The translations under genes were made by a program, and so were the position numbers. From contig CAYRSS010000089.1 of NCBI GenBank assembly GCA_964426945.1, positions 1 through 10,079 of the forward strand: a stretch of DNA of 10,079 nucleotides, written 5' to 3'. This stretch comes from CAYRSS01 sp964426945 (GTDB lineage Bacteria > Planctomycetota > Phycisphaerae > UBA1845). Every line of letters begins with the position of its first letter. The first letter of the stretch is position 1. The notes beneath the pieces were generated by a model. That model ran no database searches. It saw only the letters and a program-made list of their open reading frames with translations, and was not told where the DNA came from. Shown here in pieces: positions 1 through 5,857 of the stretch.

Positions 1-1
1 G

Positions 2-1300
2 CGCCCGTCGACCGGCCGCACCTTCTACCTCCTCGACGAGCCGACCACCGGCCTGCACTTCGACGACGTGCGCAAGCTCCTCGAAGTGCTCCACCGGCTC
101 GTCGATCTGGGCAACACCGTCGTCTGCATCGAGCACAACCTGGACGTGATCAAGACCGCAGACTGGGTAATCGAGCTCGGTCCCGAGGCGGGCATGGGGG
201 GCGGGAGCGTCGTCGTGGAGGGCACGCCGGAAGCGGTCGCCGCGTGCTCCGCTTCGCACACCGGCCAGGCGCTTCGGCCGGTGCTGCGCGCCGGACCGGT
301 CGAAGCCCGCGCGGCGTTCGATCCGCGTAGGAAGGCCGCCGAGGATACCGCCGCCCGGCGCGCAGCGCTGGATCTTGGCGAGGCCCGGGTTCCCTGGGAA
401 ACAGACGGTCGTCGCTGGCACCTCGACGCCGCGCGCGATCGCCACGGCGGCCCGGCAGGCTGGGAGCTCGGCCTGCTGGAGTGGCTGATCGACACGATCG
501 AGCGCGCGCCGGGCCTGGCGCCCGCGACATGGAACCAGCGCGTGTTCGTCGAGGTTGCCGCGCCCCAGAGCGCTACGTGGTTCTGCCACGCTCGGACGGG
601 CGGGCGGGAACTCCTGGAGGTGCAACTGCGCGTGCCCGGTGGCACGTTCGGCGAACCCGAGTTGCAGCGCCGGCTCAAGATCCGGACCCTCGACGAACGC
701 GGCGATTTGCCGGTCTACGGCGACGAACAACGCGTACGCGTCCGCCCGTACGGCAGCCATTGGCAGGAGGTGCTGCTCACGCTGCGCGACTTTGCAGACG
801 TAGACCGGAAGGTGTTCCGCACCTTCCTGAAGGAAGCCGCCGCGGCCTACGTCGGCGCCGCGCCCACCGCCGATCAGCCCGCCGCCGAGCCGTGGCTGAG
901 CGACGGCCGCCAATACCACCTGTCGCAGCAGTCGATCAATCCGCGGCACGTGAAGCGATGGAAGCCCCCGCTCCTGCTCGAACTCATCGGCCGGTTCCGC
1001 AAGCTGCAGTGTGACCTGACGATTGACTATGGCACGAAGACGGCCGTGCAGCTGCAGGTGCCTCGCGAGACGCGGTACGCCGCAAAGCTGGTGACCAACA
1101 TGGGCCAGGGGATCCGTGTCGAACTTCGAACGCCTCCGGGGGCGTGCGCGATGCCGGAAGTCGACAAGCTGGGCGAGGACGTGACGCTGAAGCGCTACCC
1201 ACCCTATGACATGGTGGCGTTCTGGCTCCGGGATGCGGGCGAACTCGACGCCACCCAGTTGGCCGCGGTTTGGCGCAAAGCGCGGGCAGGGTTGGCATGA
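2..1300 (+). CDS. uvrA: UvrA excinuclease subunit, C-terminal part, with long duplicated C-terminal extension (5' end outside window)
   Basis: This is the 3' part (432 codons) of the DNA-damage recognition ATPase of the UvrABC nucleotide excision repair system. Fragment residues 1-95 match the end of the second ABC ATPase of UvrA: Walker B FYLLDEP (D12, E13), D-loop TTGLHF, H-loop CIEHN (H45), then NLDVIKTADW and the ASHTGQAL segment where ordinary UvrA proteins end. The LSGGE signature must lie just upstream of the window. About 337 further residues follow in the same frame with no stop. They appear to hold a duplicated domain. Unit 1 (about 132-297) and unit 2 (about 298-432) share W-x2-DGR-x2-HL (W132, W298), VQLxVP (207, 349) and LRD followed by an acidic VD/LD (261, 409). 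I recall oversized UvrA proteins from planctomycetes; the function of the extension is unknown to me. The UvrA call is very secure; the duplication is a by-eye reading. Confidence 0.96.
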   Translation, partial: RPSTGRTFYLLDEPTTGLHFDDVRKLLEVLHRLVDLGNTVVCIEHNLDVIKTADWVIELGPEAGMGGGSVVVEGTPEAVAACSASHTGQALRPVLRAGPVEARAAFDPRRKAAEDTAARRAALDLGEARVPWETDGRRWHLDAARDRHGGPAGWELGLLEWLIDTIERAPGLAPATWNQRVFVEVAAPQSATWFCHARTGGRELLEVQLRVPGGTFGEPELQRRLKIRTLDERGDLPVYGDEQRVRVRPYGSHWQEVLLTLRDFADVDRKVFRTFLKEAAAAYVGAAPTADQPAAEPWLSDGRQYHLSQQSINPRHVKRWKPPLLLELIGRFRKLQCDLTIDYGTKTAVQLQVPRETRYAAKLVTNMGQGIRVELRTPPGACAMPEVDKLGEDVTLKRYPPYDMVAFWLRDAGELDATQLAAVWRKARAGLA

Positions 1301-1378
1301 ACGGGCCGTGGATTCGTACACATGGCATGTACGTGAGCCTGATTGCCCTGGCGGGCGTTCGCGTGCCGTTCATCAGCC

Positions 1379-1384
1379 GGAGAG
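1379..1384 (+). promoter_or_regulatory. Ribosome binding site that sets the start of the CBM9-like gene
   Basis: GGAGAG lies 7 bases before the ATG at 1392. The frame is open further upstream, to an ATG at 1206, but that start would overlap the end of uvrA by 95 bases and has no such site close to it. The internal ATG is therefore preferred. Confidence 0.7.
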
Positions 1385-1391
1385 CGATCGC

Positions 1392-2060
1392 ATGACCACG
1401 ACACTCGTTCCGAATCGGTTCCTCTTCGAATTCGAGTTTCCGCTGCGCTATCGATCGCCGCGCAGTGCGCCGAAACTCGACGGCCGACTCGCGTCCTGGT
1501 CCGATGGCGATCGGCTGCCGAGTCTCGCCGCCCTCGACGGCGAGACCGACTTCGCCGACGCCTACGGCTGCTGGAACGAGCTCGGGCTCTATTTCGCCTT
1601 CCGTGTCGAGGGGCGTCGCCGCGCGCTGCGCTGCGACCCGAAGCGATTCCGCGAGGGCGACAACATCCGGATCTGCCTCGACACCCGCGACGCGCGAACC
1701 AACCGCCGTGCCACGAGGACCTGTCACCAGTTCTACCTGCTGCCCATGGGCGGCGGCCCGAGCGGGCGCGAGCCGGTCATCGGCGCGACGGAGTTTCAGC
1801 GCGCCCGCGAACCCGCCCCATCGGTCGACGAGTCGCGCCTTGTCGTAGCCTCTGTCGTCGGCAAGACAGGCTACGCCATTGAGGCCATGATCCCGGCGAC
1901 GTGCCTCACCGGGTTCGACCCGGCGGAGCATCCGCGGCTCGGGCTCTACTACCGGGTCGAGGACGCCGATCTGGGCAAGCAGTTCCTCACCATCGACGAC
2001 GACCTGAACTGGAACGTCGACCCGTCGACGTGGGCCACCGCGGTGCTCAGCCGTGTCTGA
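1392..2060 (+). CDS. CBM9/DOMON-like beta-sandwich protein, cytoplasmic by sequence
   Basis: This 222-residue protein has the layout of the family 9 carbohydrate-binding-module-like (DOMON-type) fold. LDG at 29-31 opens the domain. A strand pair follows around 53-74 (DFADAYGCWNELGLYFAF), then GDNIRICLDTRDAR (89-102) and CHQFYLLP (111-118). Near the end come an IEAMIPATCLTGFDP segment and GLYYRVEDAD. This is the usual order of a central strand, an 'xDxDTRD'-like strand and an 'E-x-x-IP' strand in CBM9-like proteins. No signal peptide, lipobox or membrane helix is visible, and no catalytic motif, so a ligand-binding or scaffold role is more likely than an enzyme. I recall similar lone proteins in planctomycetes, with conserved CHxFxxLP and LTGFDPxEHPRLG. 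It starts 92 bases after the uvrA stop and has a good RBS, so co-transcription with uvrA is possible. The ligand cannot be read from the sequence. Confidence 0.85.
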   Translation: MTTTLVPNRFLFEFEFPLRYRSPRSAPKLDGRLASWSDGDRLPSLAALDGETDFADAYGCWNELGLYFAFRVEGRRRALRCDPKRFREGDNIRICLDTRDARTNRRATRTCHQFYLLPMGGGPSGREPVIGATEFQRAREPAPSVDESRLVVASVVGKTGYAIEAMIPATCLTGFDPAEHPRLGLYYRVEDADLGKQFLTIDDDLNWNVDPSTWATAVLSRV

Positions 2061-2137
2061 GCTCGCGCTGCGCCTCTTCCGCCTCCCCCCGCTCGGCGAT
2101 AGGCTGGCGCAGGATTTCGCGGCGGCATCCGTTCACG

Positions 2138-2143
2138 AAGGAG
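2138..2143 (+). promoter_or_regulatory. Ribosome binding site supporting the GTG start of the M16 protease
   Basis: AAGGAG sits 7 bases before GTG 2151. It is the strongest Shine-Dalgarno match in this gap and decides the non-ATG start. The resulting protein begins directly with a clean signal peptide. Confidence 0.75.
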
Positions 2144-2150
2144 ACTCATC

Positions 2151-4892
2151 GTGTTACAGCAACGGGCACCAGGCGCTGGAGCGGTCGGGCTGAGTTTGGC
2201 GGCGGTCATGCTGGCGTTTGCGGTACCGGCGGCCCGGGCCCAGAGCGTGCCGTACGAGAAGTACACCCTGCCCAACGGCATGACCGTGATCCTCCACGAG
2301 GATCACTCTCTGCCCGTTGCGTCGGTGAACATCTGGTATCGCGTCGCCTCGAAGGACGAGGCGCCAGGCCGGTCGGGGTTCGCCCACCTCTTTGAGCACC
2401 TGATGTTCATGGGCACCGACCGCGTGCCCGGCCTCGACTTCGACAACATCATGGAGGCGGGCGGCGGGCGCAACAACGCCTCCACGAGTGAGGACCGCAC
2501 GAACTACTACTCTGTCGGGCCGTCAGAGCTGCTGCCCACGCTGCTCTGGCTCGACGCGGACCGCCTTGAAGGGCTCGGCGCCGCGATGACGCAGGAGAAG
2601 CTCGACAAGCAGCGCGACGTCGTCCGCAATGAGCGCCGTCAGACCACGGAGAACGTGCCCTACGGCGTAGCCGAGAACGAAATCGTCCGCCTCATGTACC
2701 CGCGTTCGCATCCCTATTGGGGGACGGTCATCGGCTCGCACGAGGACCTCGAGGCCGCCACGCTGGACGACGTGAAGAACTTCTTTGCGACGTACTACGT
2801 CCCCAGCAATGCCTCGCTCGTCGTCGCCGGCGACTTCGACCCCACCGTGATCAAGCCGCTGATCGATCGGCTCTTCGGCACGCTCCCTCGCGGCAACGAC
2901 GTGACGCACGCTCAGGCCGAGCCCGCTCGCGTCAGCGGCGTGAAACGCGTCACCTACACCGACGACGTCCAGTTCCCTCGCAGCTACATCGTGTATCACA
3001 GCCCCAAGGCCTACGCCCCGGGCGACGCGGAGATGGGGCTCGCCGCGGGCGTGCTGGCTGGTGGCATCTCCAGCCGGCTCTATCAGCGTCTGATCTACGC
3101 CGAGAGCCTCGCAACCGACGTGGAGGCGATGCAGTATCCGATGCTGCTGGGTTCCCTCTTCGTCGTGCAGGTGACGGCCGCTCCGGGCGTCACGCTCGAC
3201 GCCGCGGAGAAGGCCGTCGACGAAGTCATCGGCGAGTTCGTCGCCAAAGGCCCGACGCCGGAGGAACTCGAACGCCAGAAGGCCCAGGTCGAGATGGCTG
3301 CGATTGCCGAGCTCCAGTCGCTGCTGGCCAAGGCGGACAAGCTCAACGAATACGAGTTCCACTTCGGCGAGCCGGACTCGTTCAAGCGCGACCTCGATCG
3401 CTATCGCAACGCAACGCCGGACAAGGTCATGGAGTGGTCGAAGAAGGTGCTTACGCCGAACGCGCGGCTCATCCTTCGCGTGATCCCTGAGATCGACACG
3501 CCGGAGACCAACCCCCGCGATGAACGGCCGACCGCCTTGGCAGCCAGCCCGTTCTCCCCGCTGGTGCCCGAGACGTTCAAGCTCCCCAACGGCATCACGG
3601 TGCACCACTGGAAGCGCTCGGAGCTTCCGCTGGTCTCGCTGGTCCTGATGACGCCGTTCGGCTCCGTCTGCGAACCGGCGGAGCACGCCGGTCTGTCGGC
3701 CCTCACGGCGGATATGCTCGACGAAGGAGCCGGCGACCGTTCCGCCATCGCGTTCGCCGAGGCGCTGGATTCCATCGGCGCCGCGCTCTCAGCGGATGTG
3801 GCGCTCGAAACGACTGAGGTGGGAATCAGCGTACTGTCTCGCCATTTCGATCCGGCGTTGGCGCTCTTCGCTGACGCTGTGAGGCGACCTGCCTTCAACC
3901 CCACCGAGTGGGAACGGGTGCACGACCTCCACGTCCAGGGACTGGAGCAGGCCCAGGACCATCCGGGGACTGTCGCATCCTGGGTGGGCATGCGAGCGTT
4001 CTTCGGCGACGGACACCCGTACAGCCGCCCGACCGACGGATTCCCCGCGACCGCGGATGCCGTCAATCTCGACAACGTGCGCACGTGGTACCAGCGAGTC
4101 TACCGGCCCGAGTCATCCACGATCCTCGTCGCCGGCGACATCGAGACATCAACCCTTCGCAGCATGCTCGAGTCGGCGTTTGGCGACTGGCGTGCAGCGA
4201 CCGGAGCCAGCCCGCCGGCTCAGCCCGCCTTCGGCGACCCTGCGAACGTGGCGATGCGAGTGGTCATCGTCGACAAGCCCGATGCGGTACAGACGGTGAT
4301 CCGTTTCATCGCTCCGGCCCCGCCCTATGGCGACAGTCGCCGGCCTGCGCTCGAACTGGTCGGCACCGTGCTCGGCGGTAGCTTCACCAGCCGCCTCAAC
4401 CAAAACCTCCGCGAGGACAAGGGCTACACATACGGCGCCCGCTGCGCTTTCCTGATGAATCCCAGCGCGGGAATGTTCACCGCCGGCGCTTCGGTCCGGG
4501 CCGATGTCACCGGCGCATCCATCCGCGAGTTCCTCAAGGAGTTTGCCGCGATCCGCTCAGGCGACATCTCCGGAGGCGAAGCATCCAAGGCCCGCTCCAC
4601 CAACCGCATGTCGATGGTTGAAGAGTTCCAAGGGCTGGGCGGCATCGTGTCGATGGGCGTCACCCTCGTGCGCAACGGCATGCCGTTCAGCTCAATAGCG
4701 GATGAACTCGCGGCCATCGACCGTACCACCGAGGCCGAGCTGAACCGCCTGGCGTACGAGGCCGTGCCGCTGCAGAAGGCGCTGCTCGTCCTCGTCGGCG
4801 ATGGCCGACTGATCCGAGAGCAACTGGCGGGGCTTGAACTGCCCGAGCCCATCGAAATGGATTCCCTCGGTCGGCCGGTGGGTTCGAACTGA
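2151..4892 (+). CDS. Exported M16 family zinc metalloprotease, two fused M16 units (active plus degenerate)
   Basis: This is a 913-residue insulinase/processing-peptidase-type protein starting at GTG. Residues 1-30 form a signal peptide (hydrophobic core about 11-27, cleavage likely after ARA30), so it acts in the periplasm or outside the cell. The first half (about 35-470) has the inverted zinc motif HLFEH (H79, E82, H83) and the distal Glu ligand in VVRNER (E161). The second half (about 472-900) restarts with a parallel LPNGITV segment (LPNGMTV in the first half). At the aligned zinc site it has ALTAD (517-521), so it is catalytically dead. It keeps an Arg/Tyr pair seven residues apart (R754, Y761, in LREDKGYTYG), which in two-component M16B proteases serves substrate binding beside the active subunit. 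The fusion therefore looks like both partners on one chain. The likely substrates are peptides or small unfolded proteins. It follows the CBM9-like gene by 90 bases with no obvious terminator between them. Confidence 0.95.
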   Translation: MLQQRAPGAGAVGLSLAAVMLAFAVPAARAQSVPYEKYTLPNGMTVILHEDHSLPVASVNIWYRVASKDEAPGRSGFAHLFEHLMFMGTDRVPGLDFDNIMEAGGGRNNASTSEDRTNYYSVGPSELLPTLLWLDADRLEGLGAAMTQEKLDKQRDVVRNERRQTTENVPYGVAENEIVRLMYPRSHPYWGTVIGSHEDLEAATLDDVKNFFATYYVPSNASLVVAGDFDPTVIKPLIDRLFGTLPRGNDVTHAQAEPARVSGVKRVTYTDDVQFPRSYIVYHSPKAYAPGDAEMGLAAGVLAGGISSRLYQRLIYAESLATDVEAMQYPMLLGSLFVVQVTAAPGVTLDAAEKAVDEVIGEFVAKGPTPEELERQKAQVEMAAIAELQSLLAKADKLNEYEFHFGEPDSFKRDLDRYRNATPDKVMEWSKKVLTPNARLILRVIPEIDTPETNPRDERPTALAASPFSPLVPETFKLPNGITVHHWKRSELPLVSLVLMTPFGSVCEPAEHAGLSALTADMLDEGAGDRSAIAFAEALDSIGAALSADVALETTEVGISVLSRHFDPALALFADAVRRPAFNPTEWERVHDLHVQGLEQAQDHPGTVASWVGMRAFFGDGHPYSRPTDGFPATADAVNLDNVRTWYQRVYRPESSTILVAGDIETSTLRSMLESAFGDWRAATGASPPAQPAFGDPANVAMRVVIVDKPDAVQTVIRFIAPAPPYGDSRRPALELVGTVLGGSFTSRLNQNLREDKGYTYGARCAFLMNPSAGMFTAGASVRADVTGASIREFLKEFAAIRSGDISGGEASKARSTNRMSMVEEFQGLGGIVSMGVTLVRNGMPFSSIADELAAIDRTTEAELNRLAYEAVPLQKALLVLVGDGRLIREQLAGLELPEPIEMDSLGRPVGSN

Positions 4893-5038
4893 CGCGGCCC
4901 CGCCCGACCAGATGGGCAAAGCAGTTGGGATCATGCGGGCGGGCGGGCAGGCTGCGAGAACCCCGCTACGGTACGCGACTGGGCGGCGAACGGTTTGACG
5001 CCTCGCCCGCCGCCCGAGTCGTGTACCGCGACAACAAA

Positions 5039-5057
5039 GGAGACAGGAGAAGTCTCC
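5039..5057. repeat. Inverted repeat, 6-bp arms, 7-base loop
   Basis: GGAGAC (5039-5044) and GTCTCC (5052-5057) are perfect complements around AGGAGAA. It lies about 150 bases after the protease stop codon. It could be the 3' hairpin of that transcript, but no U-tract follows; the next bases are GATATCATCATAG. Confidence 0.5.
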
Positions 5058-5074
5058 GATATCATCATAGGCCG

Positions 5075-5092
5075 GAAACTGGCGCCACTTTC
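5075..5092. repeat. Operator-like 18-base near-perfect palindrome
   Basis: GAAACTGGCGCCACTTTC is symmetric except for one mismatched pair (C5079/C5088), with the perfect core TGGCGCCA. It lacks a loop, which suits a dimeric DNA-binding protein better than an RNA hairpin. It lies just downstream of a weak -10-like TATCAT (5060-5065). A regulatory role is inferred only. Confidence 0.35.
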
Positions 5093-5135
5093 AGGACTGT
5101 TGCGTTACCGTGACCCCAACCGCAACCGTTCGCCG

Positions 5136-5161
5136 CGAAGGCCGGGGTTATGGGGCCTTCG
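5136..5161. repeat. Inverted repeat, perfect 8-bp arms, 10-base loop
   Basis: CGAAGGCC (5136-5143) pairs perfectly with GGCCTTCG (5154-5161). This is a stable GC-rich stem-loop in RNA. No T-run follows, so it could be a non-canonical terminator or part of a structured leader. Confidence 0.5.
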
Positions 5162-5180
5162 AGCCGTGTTCGCCGGCCGG

Positions 5181-5199
5181 CGGCGCAATTGCTGCGCCG
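5181..5199. repeat. Inverted repeat, perfect 7-bp arms, 5-base loop
   Basis: CGGCGCA (5181-5187) pairs with TGCGCCG (5193-5199) around ATTGC. An alternative outer pairing exists between CGCCGGC (5171-5177) and GCCGGCG (5196-5202), so two competing folds are possible. Confidence 0.5.
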
Positions 5200-5228
5200 G
5201 CGTGATGCCGACGGCCTCGTTTGGGCCG

Positions 5229-5269
5229 ATAGTCGGGGGGGCGGCGACGGATGGCCTCCCGCCGACTAT
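5229..5269. repeat. Inverted repeat, 8-bp perfect arms with partial extension
   Basis: ATAGTCGG (5229-5236) pairs perfectly with CCGACTAT (5262-5269). After one G/G mismatch the stem continues with three G-C pairs and a G-T wobble between the G-run and CTCCC. It lies 79 bases before the lipoprotein ATG. Its right arm overlaps a -10-like TATGCT (5267-5272), so it may be a regulatory dyad or a leader hairpin of that gene. Confidence 0.5.
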
Positions 5270-5348
5270 GCTCCCGCTTATGCGGTGACACGGACGGTGA
5301 AGTACGCCCGAACGCACCGCGGGCCGCGCGACCATCGAAAGGAATACC

Positions 5349-5579
5349 ATGAAGCGACTGCTCCTTGTGCTCCCCCTGATCGCCCTGGTGGCGGGTTGCC
5401 CCCTCAACCCCGGCACCGGCGACCTGTGTGCCGACGCCGAAACCCGATGCGACGACGGCAACCCCTGCACGACCGACACCTGCGTCGCGGCAACCGGCGT
5501 GTGCAACAACATCGTGATCTCCTGCCCCGAGGGGCAATCCTGCGATCAGGAAACAGGCGAGTGCGCGGCTGACGAGTAG
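5349..5579 (+). CDS. Small cysteine-rich lipoprotein
   Basis: This 76-residue precursor starts at ATG, with AAAGGA five bases upstream. Residues 1-16 are a lipoprotein signal peptide (MKR, then a Leu/Val-rich core) ending in lipobox LVAG-C17, so the mature chain of 60 residues is lipid-anchored at its N-terminal Cys. The mature part carries eight more cysteines (27, 34, 40, 45, 52, 59, 65, 72), an even number that fits four disulfides in an oxidising compartment. The core CDDGNPCTTDTC (34-45), followed by ATGVC, matches a Cys-rich motif that occurs in tandem in large surface proteins of myxobacteria and planctomycetes. CPEGQSCDQETGEC (59-72) looks like a second, divergent half. It has a single short unit, a DE-rich C-terminal end and no enzymatic residues. 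It stands alone, with gaps on both sides. Function unknown; a surface-exposed binding or structural role is plausible. Confidence 0.85.
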   Translation: MKRLLLVLPLIALVAGCPLNPGTGDLCADAETRCDDGNPCTTDTCVAATGVCNNIVISCPEGQSCDQETGECAADE

Positions 5580-5624
5580 GCTCGCCGGTCGGCGTCCGCG
5601 CCAACCTGCCCTCAAAAACCAAAC

Positions 5625-5651
5625 CGGTCTGCCCCCGTCGCGGGCGGACTG
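5625..5651 (+). terminator. Possible transcription-termination hairpin after the cysteine-rich lipoprotein gene
   Basis: GTCTGCCC (5627-5634) pairs with GGGCGGAC (5642-5649) with one G-T wobble around a 7-base loop. One more wobble and a C-G pair extend the stem to 5625/5651. It begins about 45 bases after the lipoprotein stop. It lacks a downstream T-run on the + strand. An A-rich stretch precedes it (CTCAAAAACCAAACC), so a minus-strand transcript would have T-rich sequence after the hairpin. Confidence 0.3.
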
Positions 5652-5857
5652 ACGACGAATCACCGGGTCCGGTCCGGGCGACGTACTCAGGCTCGGTCGC
5701 CCTGATCGGGCCCGGCGTATTACCTGCCTCCCCCGCCTCGACGGCGTCACGCACCCCGCTTGCGCGGTTGTATCTCCGCAGCGCTTGCATTACGCTGGTG
5801 GTCACGCGCCGGCCGAGATCAATTCCAGCGACGCCGGCCCGCCCGACTGGATCGCCA

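Larger units (their letters stand above)
4893..5348 (+). other. 456-bp intergenic gap rich in inverted repeats, no convincing gene
   Basis: No reading frame here looks like protein: the open frames lack good RBSs and give arginine- and proline-rich composition typical of GC-rich noise. The gap does contain at least five different inverted repeats between 5039 and 5269, listed separately. It presumably holds the 3' end of the protease transcript and the promoter and leader of the small lipoprotein. TATCAT at 5060-5065 and TATGCT at 5267-5272 resemble -10 boxes, but neither has a good -35 box at the usual distance. No T-run follows any hairpin, so a classic intrinsic terminator cannot be assigned. 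Confidence 0.6.

Noticed and set aside
1316..1334. Small dyad CGTACA/TGTACG between uvrA and the CBM9-like gene
   Set aside because: It has only six pairs, no T-run follows, and the neighbouring sequence shows no promoter. It could easily be chance.
1206..1391. Upstream extension of the CBM9-like gene to ATG 1206
   Set aside because: It would overlap the end of uvrA by 95 bases, and the added residues have no domain or signal-peptide character. GGAGAG before ATG 1392 is a better start.
984..1931. Minus-strand open frame of 315 codons across the uvrA/CBM9 boundary
   Set aside because: It is antisense to two supported genes and its product shows no recognisable domain.
2523..3686. Minus-strand open frame of 387 codons
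   Set aside because: It is antisense to the M16 protease, with Arg/Glu/His-rich composition typical of GC-rich shadow frames. The sense frame has a full signal peptide and catalytic motifs.
4935..4951. GCGG/GCGG/GCGG short tandem run
   Set aside because: This is a three-to-four-copy simple repeat in GC-rich DNA with no sign of function.
5039..5269. Possible integron attC or REP-type repeat cluster
   Set aside because: The dyads do not resemble one another, no GTTRRRY core sites flank them, and no integrase or gene cassette is nearby.
4925..5288. Short plus-strand open frames (62 and 97 codons) in the hairpin-rich gap
   Set aside because: They start at weak codons without an RBS and give Arg/Pro-rich composition; they also run through the strong inverted repeats.
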